Positions 10,178 through 24,373 of a DNA stretch of 64,000 bases are shown here, piece after piece. The DNA is taken from contig QYRS01000005.1 of assembly GCA_006503535.1 (NCBI GenBank), positions 1,736,001-1,800,000 on the forward strand, read 5' to 3'. The notes below the pieces were generated by a model. That model saw only the letters and a program-made list of their open reading frames with translations, was not told the origin of the DNA and did no database searches. This DNA comes from Arthrinium phaeospermum (taxonomy: Eukaryota; Ascomycota; Sordariomycetes; Amphisphaeriales; Apiosporaceae). The position numbers and the translations under genes are program-made. How positions within the stretch are numbered: position 1 is the stretch's first letter; each line of letters starts with the position of its first letter.

Positions 10178-11544
10178 GGTTAGAATGATAGAACCTGAAT
10201 GGAGTTTGCGGTCTTGTTGATGAAGATGGAAGTAGGTTATGTAGTTGGAAGGAAAAATATTGGAGGGGGTTATGCAAAGTTGCGGCTTGGGAGGTTATTA
10301 TGCACACCTGTTGAGATATAATAGCAGAGCATGGCGGAAGGCGGTCTCGGGAGTCTGGAGTTACGAATCCAAGCTTTTGGCGCGGACCGTTTACGTCACC
10401 GTCGTCGGCTGTGGCCCAGGCGCTAAGAGATGCGGCAGGGACCAGGGTCCAACACGAGAAAAGGTAACGGGAAAACTTGATGAAGAAGCGGTCCAAGCAA
10501 GGGAAATTGAAGTCGTCACTAGATTCCCATGCGACAAGACCCCAGTGGCGATGTGAATAGGTAAGTAAGTAGTTGATGAGTGCCCGGCTTCTAGAAACAA
10601 ATCCTCGATTGCGACTCGGGGCAGATAGGTTGGCTATATGTGCATGTATGTATGTATGCTCGTGTCGAAGTCCCTTGTGCTGCAAGGCCCTGCGCAAATC
10701 TCCCGACGAGGAAGCGGCAAAGTTGGATTGGAATACAAACCCATGCTTGATATCTGGCACCCGACCACCCCACACTAACTGTAACAGCAAAAGCATGCCT
10801 GCATGTCTAAGACCTTGATCCAGAATGCCCTCTCGAGCGCGACGTGAGGCCATCACGAATAACCACCCTGGACCCCGGTTGGGTGAATTGGGCAGAGTGG
10901 CTATTGGCCGTTAGCGAGGAAGAGGGGCATCAGGGAGGGTCGCTAAGAGGCTGGAACCCTGGCAGGGAAGGGGGGGCTGCATCTCCAAAGCAAGCCCACG
11001 ACTTGTCCAGATGACGTTGGGCCCGCATGACCCCAACAAACAAAAGTCGGCCAGCCCTTTTTTCATCGATGCATTTTAGTAGTAGTATTCTTCGAACCTT
11101 CGAATCCAGCCGCCGGCTCCTGCCGTTGGGCGAATTTGGGGTCCCTGCAACTGCAACTGCAACTGCACAGGCCCGCAAGCCTGCCTGCCCGCTGATCTTT
11201 GTCCGTCTGCGGTTCCCTGCAGCCTGTACGCCATCTGTTCCTCCTGGCTCCCTTGCTCCCTGGTCCCCAGAATACACCAGTCACAGTCCATCATTCCGGC
11301 GATTTGGGCGAGGCTGATATCTGGCACATGTCAGACCCTGGACCCTGAGCCTGCGCGACATGGTCCAGCCCGGTTCGTTGGGTGATGTGGCATCAATAAT
11401 AGTAGTAACCACGGGCAAATCTGGCGATCGCGCCCTTTGCCGATATCCACCCCGAGCTCCCTGGAGTTGTTTTGACCAGGAAGAACCCTGACCAATGATC
11501 GAGCCCAATTGTCAATCCTTTGGGGTAAGGCTGCAAAACGGATG

Positions 11545-11585
11545 GCGGTGCTGCGGTGCTGCGGTGTTGCTGCTGCTGCTGCTGC
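11545..11585. repeat. Degenerate GCGGTGCT / TGC trinucleotide repeat
   Basis: Three imperfect GCGGTGCT-like units run directly into a perfect TGC run (11568-11585). It lies in non-coding DNA. Confidence 0.8.
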
Positions 11586-13943
11586 ACAATTGTACAGACC
11601 TGGCGATGCTTTTTCGGCCCCGGCACCGTCAGCTTGTCCGACGTGGTACGGTACGCGTAGCACCTAAGCAGTCGTCGTATTTCGTTCGAGGTACACCGGG
11701 CAGCGGAACGTCCAGATCCCGCAGCGTTGCTTCTTTCAACGCCAGCACACCACCTATGCCGAGGCAGAGACAGAGGCCTGTCATACCCGGTGAGGAGGCT
11801 GTGGCATCTCCCGGTGGCGATATATGGGCATTAACGCAGCGACCTGCGACCACGTCCACATAACCCAACCAGATGCGTCCGTGGCACCGAGGCTCACACG
11901 GCAAAATGAATATTCTTACAGAGGATAGCTGCATATACAATGCATGGGAGATATCTACCGGCTTACACTCCATGACTCACCTTCATCGGCGACTCTTCTC
12001 TTGACGCGTAACCTCTGCCGCTTTCGATGCCATGCTGCCCAAAATTACAGGCTCTCATGGCCAATGTGCATAAGGCGCAGGGTCGTCTGAGTTTGAGATT
12101 CTATCCCTTTCCCTGGTGGTCTATAGCCAGCTGTGACAGCAGACCCGCCCTCCGCTAGGCTATAGGAAACCGGTCACGAGGGCCTCGAGCCCCGTAAAGT
12201 GCCCCCGGCAGGAGGCGCATCCGTAGAGGTCATGTCGGCTAAGTAAATAATGCTTAGACTGCCTTGTTTTTAGAAGAATCCTCTCGTGTAGGTGATACTC
12301 CACCGGTGGTTACATTGCTTTTCCCAGTACGAAGAGGGACCTTACAGCTAGGTAGAAACGACAAGCCATTGCGATTGCCAAGTAAGTATACAGCAGCGAC
12401 GGCAGCTCAAAACTTGGAACAGACAGGTAAGCAATGTCGCCTAATATGACAGAATGAAAACCAGACACATATCAAACCTTCCTGTTCGCGTTGTTTGTAT
12501 ACTGTTTGCTGGGCAACTGGCCCCCGCATCATCCGTCTCTGCTAAAGGGGTTCGCGGTGACGTCGACCTGCTTGCCTCGCTATCGATTCCATCTGGGTAG
12601 TTCCCTGTCCATCAGGGGCTCGCTCACCCTTGCCACGTCACAGAACCCTTCAGTCCCTTGAAGAAAAAGGCTATTTCCCGCGAATGACACCTTCAGGGTC
12701 CCGCCCAGGATGCTTGCGGTAGTACGTGACTGGTGCGGTTGCGGGACCTACCTAGCACGTACGCTGGGTAGGGGGTTCTGTACAAGTCCTGGTCGGGGAT
12801 CTTGCCCTCGCCCACCAATAGTGGCCATCTTGTGCTGTCCGGATGCATTTACGTCATATGCTGTAACGTGTCATGGAGATATTGCCCTCTAGATTGTTGA
12901 GACGGGACGATGCATACCAGCAAAGTGCGATCGATGGCCAGTTGAACTACTCGTGCGAGAGCTTCGGCCCAGATCGATAACCGTCCTCCAACCCGCCTTA
13001 ACATCTGCAATATAGCGAGAACTGCTCACCGGCAGTTATTATCGCTGGCTCCAGATCATTTACCAGGCCGCCCGTCATTCGTCCTCACTGCCCTAGTGTG
13101 ACCCTGCGCTTACATGACGCTTCCACGATTCTCGTGATAGTGTCCAACCAAGTGCCAACGGCTATCCACTGCGCCTGATGAGTTACGCATGCCATCATCA
13201 CCGCTCCAGATTGACGGCTTTGAGATGCTATCTCAATGGTCGCGAAGCCACGCTACTCACTGTCTGAAGCCTGGAGTCCGGATAGACGCATGCTACCTTC
13301 CTAGTGAAACCGCACGGCAATTGGCGCAACAACAGGCGGATGACGTCGACAAACAAACGTCTTACTATCTTCACAGCAGCCGTTGCCAAGTCATAGTTTC
13401 TGTGCTGTCAGATTGGATGAGTCATGCTGTCGACGAGCAGGAGCATCCATCATCCGCGGATCAGCTTCAGATCACCATGACGAGGCAGTTGAAGTCCATT
13501 GGAATCGACCAGGAGACTGCGAGATACTAACTTCTATGTAGCCCTGAGTGTCGCTAATCTCTGGGCCACAGGTAGTTCGCTGTGTGTACGGAGTAGTGCC
13601 TGAAAACTGCCTGGGAAGTTGCGCAGCAAAGTTGCTGCACCTAGGCGTCATACAGTCAACCAATCAGCCACGCTACCACTGATAGCCAGTCAACCATGCT
13701 GGCATCGCTCCTTGGATTCATAGACCGAGTGAGCAAGGAGATGTATTGAATAGATGAATATAATCAAGGCACCTCGGTTTTGATGCATTTCAGTCTCCTT
13801 TCTAGCAGGGATGGTCAACCTCCTTACTTCTCACTTGATTGCTACGGACTACCAGATCGAAGACGAATAAGTTTCATCAGTTTCTCCTTCGCTGATTGAT
13901 TTCATTAACATCATGAATAAAATTTAGTTGATTCATGACATCG

Positions 13944-14026
13944 AGGGGGCTGTACGTTTAGTAGACATGATGCAGCGCCGGGTGTAGCGCCCGTTTACTA
14001 GCAAACCCTGAGTTCGACAGCCCCCT
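13944..14026. repeat. Inverted repeat with 10-bp perfect arms
   Basis: AGGGGGCTGT at 13944-13953 is matched by ACAGCCCCCT at 14017-14026 and encloses 63 bases. Inside, GCGC at about 13975 and at 13987 could form a small nested stem. The arms are GC-rich while the flanks are AT-rich. It could be a structured RNA element or the remains of a small inverted-repeat element; no target-site duplication is evident. Confidence 0.5.
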
Positions 14027-15511
14027 TTGGGAAAATCAAACTTCAAGTTTGCTAATAACAAATTCGATTATCGACTTCGCTAAGAGGCAAGCCATCATTC
14101 ATTACCAGACCAAGAAAAAGAGACCACAATGGCCGTCGGGTGTTTATTTGTATTGTAGAGTTTGGAACGGTGCCCTGCTCCGGCCACGGCCGACGCCAAA
14201 CAGGTAGCCTCAAGCAGTATACTGACTCTATACAGTGTGGCATCGAGAACCTCTCATCACAGCTGAAGTGAAGGTCAAGCAGAGATCATATCTTGGCCTT
14301 GTGTGAATGTTGAGCTGTTGCCGATGTGCAAATAGTTGTACTCTCCGATCCAAGAAAGGGGCATCCATCAATGAGGTTTCTTAAGCTGCGGGCAACTACC
14401 TTTAACTATGGACGACTCATGATACAGCCATAGACACGAATATATCGTAAGGCACAGGTACTCTCTTTCGTACGTCCATCCATCAAACCCATGGCCATGT
14501 CCGATGTGCAGTCCCTCCGTATCTGCTGGGAACGACCGCGACCAAGAATTCGCGACGCCATGAACGTGCGACTTTGCGCTTCGGATGTATCCCCAGCCTC
14601 TTACACTGAGCCTTTTTCAATTCACTAGGACTATACACGTTGTCATCGTTGAAACCGTTGAGACACTGGTCACACATCACGCACCGTCCTCGTCGAGTAC
14701 TATCCGACCAGGACCCACGAACGGTCGACAACGAAGCCATATCACGGGCTGCATGTTCCAAGAGATGAACAACCAAGAATTCAAGGGTCATAAAGTACAT
14801 CTCTCGTACATATGTTATGTTGTCCCCCTCCGTTTACAAGATAGGAGCGTCAGGCTAATCAAGGGGCTCTTTCCGAGAGTACGAAAACCTTCCCACGTCG
14901 ATTTGAGCCCGCGTAAGTACCTAGAATAGGCTATTCGAGCATTGCAAGAACATTAGAAACGCTTAGAGAACTGAAAAAAAAAAACTCCTATACCCCTCGG
15001 CTATCTGTGAGGATGTGCCATACAACTGGGAGAAGGGGCCGCCAACACCCGATTCTGTACGCTGGCGTTCATGTCCCCGATAAGTACACACAAAGTCACA
15101 TGTTCCCGACTTACTAGGTGGCCGTCCCGGGATTTTGCAACTGCTTAGAGAAACACCTACTTGGGTATTCAGTCTCAAGTTCTTTCGACGTGGCAAGCCG
15201 CAACCCCAGCTCCGGGCGACCACCGTTCAACGCTGGCTGGAGTGCCAAAAAAAAAAAGGGGCTCTTACTTAAACACCTTCCTGTCTTTGCTATCAAGGGT
15301 CATTGCTAGATGGGCGGCAGGCGGCAGGCGGCCAGGCCCAGATCATGCAGAGCGTACTGTCGGTCACACCATATGCATCCGCTGCATTCGGAACGACTTG
15401 CCGCATACAGGCCTCGGAAACATTGCCAGATTGCCTACCCTGCAGAACACAACCCAAAACATCTCCATGAAACTTCTCTCGCATACCAAGAGGGTAGTGA
15501 GTGGCATCATA

Positions 15512-15532
15512 ACACACACACACACACACACA
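15512..15532. repeat. CA dinucleotide microsatellite
   Basis: About ten uninterrupted AC units in non-coding DNA, continuing as a degenerate CA-rich tail to 15540. Confidence 0.9.
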
Positions 15533-18500
15533 TACACTCACGAGGGTTGGGGGTGCCCACACGGTAGGAGGCACAGCCCGGTAGTCATCTCACCCCTCTG
15601 GCTTCAAGGTGGATTTGCTACCCTTCATCTGAGGCTCAGCAGGCGTTTTGATCTCGGGTCGTTACACAGCGAGCCGGGGTTGCTGGTGGGTGTTCACGTA
15701 ACTATCCGTACGAAGGTTGCACAGCACACACGCCTTTGTCGGCGCAAAACAGCGAAACGTCAGAGCCTCCCTCTCTCTACACGTCTCCACTCCATATTGA
15801 ATCCATGGTGTTGATCCCAAGCCGAAATCAAACCAAACCAAACACATACGTGGGCGCGGCACAGCATGCCATGGGGTTGGGTGGATGTATGGTCGCGGAG
15901 CCGGCACTTTTCATCTAACTGATACGTTTGATAGTGCCGCCCACAACAACTTACTGAAGGACAAGGTAGAGAGAGAGAGAGTCCTGCACTTGATCGTCAC
16001 TGGTGATAGAATATTGTGGCTTCTGCTTGATAAAGTAGGTACATGTAGAAAAAGCAAAGGAGACTCTCAGCCTCACTTGCCTTGTGTAGTCATTGAGCAC
16101 TCGATTTAGCTGATGGACCCAGCCCGTTTCACGGGCCTACACACGCGGGCCATCTTTTGTTGATCAAGTTTAGGGGTCAGAACGACTTGCGCGAAAGAGG
16201 CCGTGTACACGTGTGCTGGTGATATCTGCATGCATCTTTTGCCACATGCGATTGGCACGCGTACATCACTTACTCACGCAGGACTGACTTACACGTTACT
16301 GGCCAGGACAAACTCCGATGGGCTCCCGGCCAGGGTAAGTTTCTAGATCGGGGTCCCGGTTATCTTTGGAACACGGCCTAGAACAGGCACGAGATGGTCA
16401 TCATGCTGTGCCACGTAAGGCCGATTATCAACAGATCGTGACCGCAACCAGTAGCAGAGAGAGGCAAGAAACCCAGGGACTCAGGGGTTGGCCGTATCCC
16501 GTCACCGGCATGCATTGTCACTCTTGCCGCTTTTGCCAGTCACGGGAATAGTCGAAGGCTGCTGTTGTGTTTTTGTCCCCTGCCCCATGCGGGTCTTGGG
16601 GGCCTCACGTCTCCGCCACGGGAGCAGGTGGAAGAAAGTATTGGACCCTGAGAGAGAGCCCGAGAGTTCTGAACCACGAGAGCAGCGAGCAGAGCCATGT
16701 GGGCAGGCAAACAGGCAGCAGCAACGCTCCAGAGCGGGACAGACCAGGTTGGCGAGAAGATATCCGCCACACCAGAAGCGGCGTGAAGGTGAATAGGGGG
16801 CTCACCTCACACCTTCACTCTTCACCAGCCACTGCCAGCACCACCACACACGACACACACACACATAAACCTAGTAGCCAATATCAGAGATATCAACACT
16901 ATAGCACATCGATCTAGGCCCTATCGAAGTAACATTATCGCAATCATGGTTATCGTCGTCGGCCTACATGGGCTGAACTGCTAGCCAACGACTAACACAA
17001 TACCAACCACCCCTGTCCCATACGTGAACCACAAATATCCGTTAAATCAAGAGAGAGCGAGATGAACGGCCCCCCCTTTCGAACTTGGTCAGTTACCCTG
17101 TCAATAGCACGCCGCTATAGCACAATCCAATTTCAACGTGACGGGGAGCGCAAAGATGAGCGTCAAGATTTTCGGCCCCTTCCCCTGCGCGTCCGTCCTT
17201 ATCTGGGGCCGAGATGTCAGAAAGCTGCAATACTACCTACTACGATGGGGCCTCGACAGGCTAATACCGGTTTCACGATACCCGAGTCCCCCCCAAATGC
17301 CAATCTTGGTGAGTTGTCCAACAAGTGGTAAGCGGTTGGTCATCGGCCCCGGCCCCGCCCCGCTGGCCCCAGAGCGAGCTCGTTCGAGGCGGACGGACAA
17401 TGGCAGCAGTCTGATCAAGTAGGTATTGCCTCGTTATTGTATGCTGGCTCATACTCTGTGAGTATGTATGCGACGAGCACCTTGGCTTCAAGTGGCAGCT
17501 TGCACTGCTCTGCGAAGTGGTCGTTTCGACAGCTCGAAACCGCATTGGATGCAATTTGAGGTTTCGAAACCAAGATTGCTGGAGGGGGAAATTAGGTTCT
17601 GTCATCAGCACCAGGGATCGCACGAGCCACGAGTTGCACCGGAGAATTATCACCGGATGGATCACCAAAGAACAAGGACACCGAGACGGCATATTCCGAC
17701 GCACAGCGCTCACTTCATACATATCGTGCAGCATATGGTAGCAGTCACTTCGCGAGATCATCGCTTTGAGCAAGGCGCTGTTATATCGAGAACGGCCGAA
17801 GAGTAGGCATGCAGTGCAAGTGGCGATGAGCCGACCTATCCGGCCAACCAGGCCCTGGAGATTGAGACCCTTGGCCGTGGGTTCATCCGGTTTTATTCTT
17901 TTTTTTCTTCAAAGGCTTCGAGAAGAGCGGGTATGGGAAATGCGCAGCACGATTTCCTGGAGACACTTGCCAATTGCACCATCATGGTCGACAGGGGCAG
18001 GGACAGGGTGCGCATCGAACCACGGCGAAATGATCTGCGAGACAGACACTTGACAGTTGAGCAAGCAACCCCCAGCAAAAGCCAGCAGCCTCGCTCGTCG
18101 AGAGGCCCGTCCGCCCCTTGGAACCACGATGGCTTTGGTCAATCCCCCGAGCCTAATCCAGGGCCGCTACCAGCCACGACCAAAATCTGGACGACTAAAA
18201 CCCCCCAACGTTATAATGTCGACGACACTGCTTAAAGCCACGGGCTATACTGCTCAACTGAATGTTCACGTGGGGGCATGGTTGCATTGGGCTGTGGTGA
18301 ATTCCAGGTTCCCGCGCAACCCGATATCGTCACTGTATCATATTAAGCAAGCCACTTGGCGTGACTGGCATTCGACTCTTGCAAGGCAGTGAGTGAGCGA
18401 CTGAGTGACCAGCCGAGATGAGCTTCCCATGGTAATGGCCATATGACTCGTCGGATAAGACCAAGCCAAAAGAAAGAAAAACAAAGGTCAGTCGGCCTGT

Positions 18501-20747
18501 AGCCCAGTCTGATATGGCTGGCTATCTCTGATAATGCTGGCGGTCCCCAGTCCTCGTGACGACTCGGTAATTACCTGCGAGATAACCAAAACTGCCATCG
18601 GTGACCAAGTGCGTCAAGTATCGAGGCAACAAGTCAGCGGTTGATGTCTTTCAAGTTTGCCAAAAGCGGCAACAGACTTGAACCATCCGCGACTACGCCG
18701 TCAATGCAGGGGTGCCTCGCACCCGATGAAAGGGTGGTTATGTAGCTCGACTTGACTGACTGACTTCAACTGCCGCGGTTTCGATGTTCAATCGCCGCCA
18801 CACTAGATATGGAGGGAGGCGCGAGCACAACACGATGGCAGCGCAGTCTGTATTGGATGTCGTAGCAATGACGAATGTAACTGTTAGCTGAGCAAATATC
18901 AAGAGCAAGAACTTGTCGTCGCCCTCAGGGATGGCAGGGCCACACTTCAACAGTGTGCCCGTCAGAGCTGACGAGGCGGAAGAGGGCTAGACGACAGCGA
19001 CGTTCAGTGCGATAATAACCGGGCGAGCTGGTTGGCTGGCGACTCCTCGGGTCAAACGATGGAGGGCGGCCAGCTCTTTCACTCTCTCTTCCTCTCCCCT
19101 TCCTTCGGATAACCCCTCCGGGTAATCCAAAGCGTAGTGATTGAACAACTGCCGAAAGGTCAAGCTTGCATCCCTTTCTTCTTCAGCTATGCGGCTGAAA
19201 TGGGATTCAACACACCAACCTGCATCTGCTGATGCCCCTTCGGCCAATCGCCGTCGGCTGGGGTAAAGCACGCTTCGGCGCCATCGCTCGCGCCTAGTTG
19301 CCCAGTCTCAGGACGGGGCTTGCTGCAGGCCAATGCTTATCGGGGTTGGGTTGGTGCTGCCTCGAGAGCAACAAGTCTCTTCCGTTTGAAAACTACCGCG
19401 GTCAGCACCGGCGAAGGCATGCTGCGGAAGGCAGGTTCGCAGGTATCCCATACAGGATGATAGCAGTAGTAACCGCCTGCGACCATCCTCTCTGCAGCAG
19501 CAGTCCTTAGGGCGACCGGGGTTCGTCCCCTCCATTCGGCCCTCCACACCACCACCTGTCATCAGCCAGCTCGGTGGGCACGAGAGGGATCAACCTCTTT
19601 CCCTCATTTCCATTGTGCCACACCTGATGGGCATTTTTCCGCGCCCCAGTAGGTAAGTGTGTGTGGCCGCAGCTGAATTGACTCTCTCTTTGTCTGCCAC
19701 CTGCTTGTGTCTGTCTTGAAAGTGGCGGTGAGGTCTGCTTGAACATGGGAGCCCAGGCCAGAAAGGAAGAGAAAACCCACGTCGGCCCAAGAGCCTGGAA
19801 GACGCTAGGAGACTGGAACCCTTCGGCTAGCGTCCTTGATTTTTCTTCTTCTGCTTGCTGCAAAACCTGCCAAGTCTTGGAAGTAGGTACAGTAGGCAAA
19901 CTGTCCGCCAGGGAAGTGTAATGTAATGAGCGTGTTCAGAGACGCGTTGCCTGTCTGTATCAGACTAATCAAAATAATACCATGATTGTCTTGCGTCAGA
20001 AGTTATGCGAGGAACTACTCTATTTTGGACTTCTGCTACGACGGACTCGCAACTACTGTGTTCCTAACAGCTACCTAGTCCGTCCTAACAAACGGTCGTC
20101 TAACAGCCGTTGATAATGATATTCTCCAAAGCTCCACCCGCTAACCGACTGTTGGGTTTCGGGGCGAGGGGCGATCCGAACATCAATGGGATTTCCCTCG
20201 AGGCGGTGATCCACCTAAGTTTCTCCATGGCCGTTTCGCATACAGAAAATCCTTTTGCTGGGTCGGTCATTACCTCATAAGAGAAGCCCGGTTGTAAGGC
20301 AAGCTGTGAAGATAGTGTACGTTAGTATTAGCAATCCCTTGAAGCAAGGGCCGTCGGACCCGAGTTCATTATTTTGTACTGTATCGGTATTGTGATGCAG
20401 GCAAGCGCTGCCTTGCCTTTCTGCATTTCGCTTCTGCGCATGCGATGCGGCCACCAGCATGTGAATTGTGGCACGCATACACATTGTCTTGGGAGTTCTT
20501 TTTTTGGACGAGAGCAACACCACTAGGCGCCGTGGCCGTGACCGCCCCGACGAAGACGACGACGGCGGCCGATCTTGAATGAGACGGTACATCCAGAACG
20601 CAATTCGAATTCGGTCTGTTCTGTCTCTGTCTGGGGTAATGCATGCATGTCTTTCTGGAGCAGTCTGTTTGCCCTTCTAGCTTTCAAGATGCAGTTCAAG
20701 GCCCGAATGCGAAGGCTAGGCCAGCCACTTCTGGGCAGAAGAGTAAG

Positions 20748-20766
20748 ACACACACACACACACACA
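20748..20766. repeat. CA dinucleotide microsatellite
   Basis: About nine uninterrupted AC units in non-coding DNA. Confidence 0.9.
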
Positions 20767-22612
20767 GTCACTGATACGATCAACTCTCCGTTCCTGTCAT
20801 ACTTCAGTAGCGTCAGAATGCATGCATGGGCAGTCATGTGGCAGAACCCTCCACACCACCTCCGTCGCTAGTTTTCATGGTATCGCAACCTCCAGCCCGA
20901 TGTCGTGACTGCCGCTGACAGGGGCGTGAAGCCCTCTTTTGAGACAGGTTGTTCGTATCGGTGCTTATGGCTGTCTGTCTATGCATGTCTCAACCTCTAG
21001 AGGAAATGAATAACCTGAGAGAGAAGAAAAAGAGAACACTACTGAGGAAACAGTCGTCTTCTTAAACTAGAAGAGGGGCTCTGAGCCAATCCGATGACAT
21101 ACATGTATAGCCTTACCGTCCGTGATAGGTTGCGTTACTATATATGCAGCAGGCTGCAAAAGGTTTAAGTGGGTGCGTCTCCTTCTACGCCCGCGGTGCC
21201 ATTTTGGGAAACTGGAAGAGACACCAGGTCTTGCAGTTGTGTGTGTGCACTTGACTAATCACATACATAGGCGCTCGAGGCGTGCGCGGGAGATTCCTTA
21301 TCTGGGCTGGTATCCGGTAAGTGTGTGCGTCAGTCTCGCAGTAAATAAACGAACCAGTCCTGGTAGTGGCATGATGAGATCCTTGTTCATCTATTTACGT
21401 GCCCTTCGTTTTCGGGTTTTTGAGACGGGATCCTTTGGTGGTGAGGTGAGGTGAGATGGCTGGTTGCGACGGAATAGTTGGTGATACTTGCCAGGTCGTG
21501 ATAGCTATACTTTAGTGGTACGTACCTATATGTGAACGATTTGATCCAATGCTCACGAGCGGTGTGCTGTTAAGAGTGGCAAGCCTCTTCTTCAAGACAT
21601 CTTATCTTATGCCGCCATCTGCCACCTGCCACTTGTCAGAATCCATAAGGTTCGCGAATTGACTTATTATTGCAAGACAGTCAACAGAGGAGAGAGGCCG
21701 GGTCGAGGTCGGTTGTGTGGGCGTGACCCGGCCGTGAATGATCCAAAACAGCCGTAGTCTTGGCGGGTCGGGTTTTTTGGGGGTAGCATTTCTCGTCGAT
21801 CACGAGGGGTTAGGGAGATTACCCAGCCAGGACGGTGACGATGCCATGAGCTGAGATGCGAATGGTCGATTTCTTTATTGCTTATTCGGGCGCGCGTTAT
21901 GTGTTACCTGTTCGGAAATGGACCGTTGAACGGTTCTGGGCTTTTCTTGACGAATGCATTGGCACACACACACCGCGCCGGTTCTGTTACCGTACACCGT
22001 AAGTCTGCCAGAGAGCCCAGCCACCACCACACCCAAGAAGAGAGATGCAGGTCTGACTCTAGCCGGCCATGTGTTGTCAGGTACCTTGCAGCAGCGCGAC
22101 CCCATATCGTGGCCCCAGTGACAAATCGCTGCTGGCACGCGAATTTGGACGTGGCTTGCAATGTGAGACTGGCTCGGCTGGGAGAAGGAAGCCATTCACG
22201 CGCTGGGCCCAATGGCGGTCGCCCACGATGATGATCTGACAGAGGCTTGTTTATGCAACATGGTGCGGTGAGAGAAGGTTGTTGGTCAAGTGTTATTATT
22301 GTCAGCAAACATAGCTCGCCTGGACTTTGCCATTAGAGAAGAGAAAAACAACAGCAGCAGCAGCCTAACCTAACCTAACATGATAGCAGGTCCAGTAAAA
22401 GACGCAAGCGGCACGATGTTGGGTTACAGAGCTGCACAATGCCATGCCGTGTCATGCTAGGTACATAGGTTCGCAGATTGTGAGCGGAGGCATGCGAGTC
22501 TCTCAAGCACGCCGATGTAACTCTCGATGCGTGTGGCATCTCGGGGCAATCCGATTCCGTGCTCTAGGCCTGTAGACTCGTCTGTAAGATGCCGATACAG
22601 TTCTTCCGATCA

Positions 22613-22628
22613 ATGATGATGATGATGT
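22613..22628. repeat. GAT trinucleotide microsatellite
   Basis: Five consecutive ATG/GAT units in non-coding DNA. Confidence 0.85.
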
Positions 22629-24373
22629 GAGTGGCATCAATCGTCTTTAGGGCCGCCCACCATCTTGTTACAGCCCAACCGAGAGCTAGTAGGTAGTAGG
22701 TAGGTCAGGTAGTCGCGCCTCGGATAATTATGCTCATTGAGATATATTAATATCGCGACTTATCGATATCAGTCATCCACGTCCAGGCACGAACCATTGA
22801 GCCGATTTAATGGCCAAGCTAAGAAGAGATGGGCTGCTGAGCGTGTTTCGAACCGGAAGAAAAACGCCATTCCATCATTGTGATTCGCTCGTACCCCTCT
22901 CTGAGCTAGCTGCCCGGCACCCCCCTACTACTTTCCCCACCCACCCAAATAGTAGTATGCAAGTCACTAACGAGCAAAGACGCTCTTGGAGACTCCCATT
23001 CGTTCCTGGCCTCCAAGCCTCCGGTTTCTGTGCCTGGCTGCTGGCGAATCGTCGCCCGTGACCTGAGGCTCGCGGGCACAAAACACCTGGCACCGTCTGA
23101 ACCTTGTATTCGATGGTCCTTCCTTCGACTGGTTCCTTGTAAGAGGTTGGTTGGGAGGAAGCTGCAATCCTATGTGTGGGTTGTTCCTACCTAAAAAGGC
23201 ACAAAGGACAAAGGACTCCTTGGCGACGCGAGGCGAGGCATGTCGCAACGCACAGGCTCTGCTGGCTGCTCAGCACTAGTCTAGTATGCGAATAGAAGCA
23301 TGTCCTACTACTAAGGTTAGATGAACCACACACCTAGCCGAACGCCGTACCCACCTTCTCCCGCCTTCGTGGTGGTCCTTTCTACTGGTCCTTTTCGGGC
23401 TCTGAAATCTGCACCTGCACTCTGCTGCACCCAGGCCCACGACCCACGAGGAGATGGGGCTTCGGCCCCTTGCCATGTACCTTGTATGCGGATACAACCC
23501 TGTCCATGTTCAGTGTTGCTTCTGTCATTGAATGTCCGATCACACCGCAGTCAACCCGCAGCCCTCTGTGGCCAGGCCAGGGATATGCCACTGCCAGGTC
23601 ATTCATAATCAGCTTGGTTCCGCCCAATGGGCAAGCCTCGTACAGAATGCTTCGAAACAAGCCACCACCCCGGGGCTCCATCGTGGTGCTTTAGCATTCT
23701 TTCCACCGAGCTACTCTCCTTGGACACTTTAAGTGAATCCTCCCCAGCTCTTTCACCTCCCGCACAAGCAAGAGGCTCTTCCGTCGTCCGAAAACTTGGA
23801 ATCGCGAGCTCTGCTTAAACCACCCGCAGGGCCAGCCAACACGGGCTCCAACTGCCGACCTAACCCTCACCAGCCAAGGAAAACCGCGCTGCTTCCATCC
23901 CAAGTTCGAGCTGCGGGCAAGCTCTTGTCAGCCCGCTCCACACTGCTATAGAGCTAGCCTGTTCGACTTATAATGCAGAGAAAGGAAGCCTGCGCTCTCT
24001 TCCTTTCATCACTGGAGTACGGACCTCGCGGCGTCCAGGCTCACGTTCACCACGGCCTCCATAGCGAACCGACAACTCTGCACTTCTCACCACCCTCTTC
24101 GATCCTATAGCTTGAAGCTTCCTATGAAACCTACTGTTAGTTGACCCCCAGTGTTCCTTTTGTGATTTCGCCATCGTGATTTCAGGCAGAGCCTCCTCGT
24201 CCCTTTCTGTGTCCGCAGGCAATGGCATATATTCCCTTGCTGGGTGGCCGTTTCCTCCCATTTTCACGCAACCTGTCACGACCCTCTGCCTTGATGGCAT
24301 GACGTCTACTTGGGACGACTTGTGAAGGTCAACTCAAAGCGAGTCATGGCAGTGTTCTCACTGTATTCAGCAG

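Larger units (their letters stand above)
10178..24190. other. Long gene-poor region (about 14 kb)
   Basis: I find no frame longer than about 230 codons and none with a recognisable domain or convincing splice structure. The longest (10164-10856, minus) is probably the leader of the proline-rich gene. The base composition is ordinary rather than AT-rich, so the stretch is not a typical mutated transposon block. It contains CA, CTG and GAT microsatellites, CT-rich runs, many TAGGTA/TACCTA motifs and one inverted repeat near 13944-14026. Long non-coding transcripts, regulatory DNA or missed multi-exon genes are possible. Confidence 0.5.

Noticed and set aside
9452..10183. Plus-strand 243-codon frame opposite the proline-rich gene
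   Set aside because: It is the Gly/Trp-rich reflection of proline codons and covers the same interval; no domain.
10164..10856. 230-codon minus-strand frame
   Set aside because: It overlaps the start of the proline-rich gene, has no domain and the composition of untranslated leader.
22364..22380. Three CCTAAC units resembling telomere repeat
   Set aside because: Fungal telomeres are typically TTAGGG/CCCTAA; the unit lacks a C and the run is only 17 bases.
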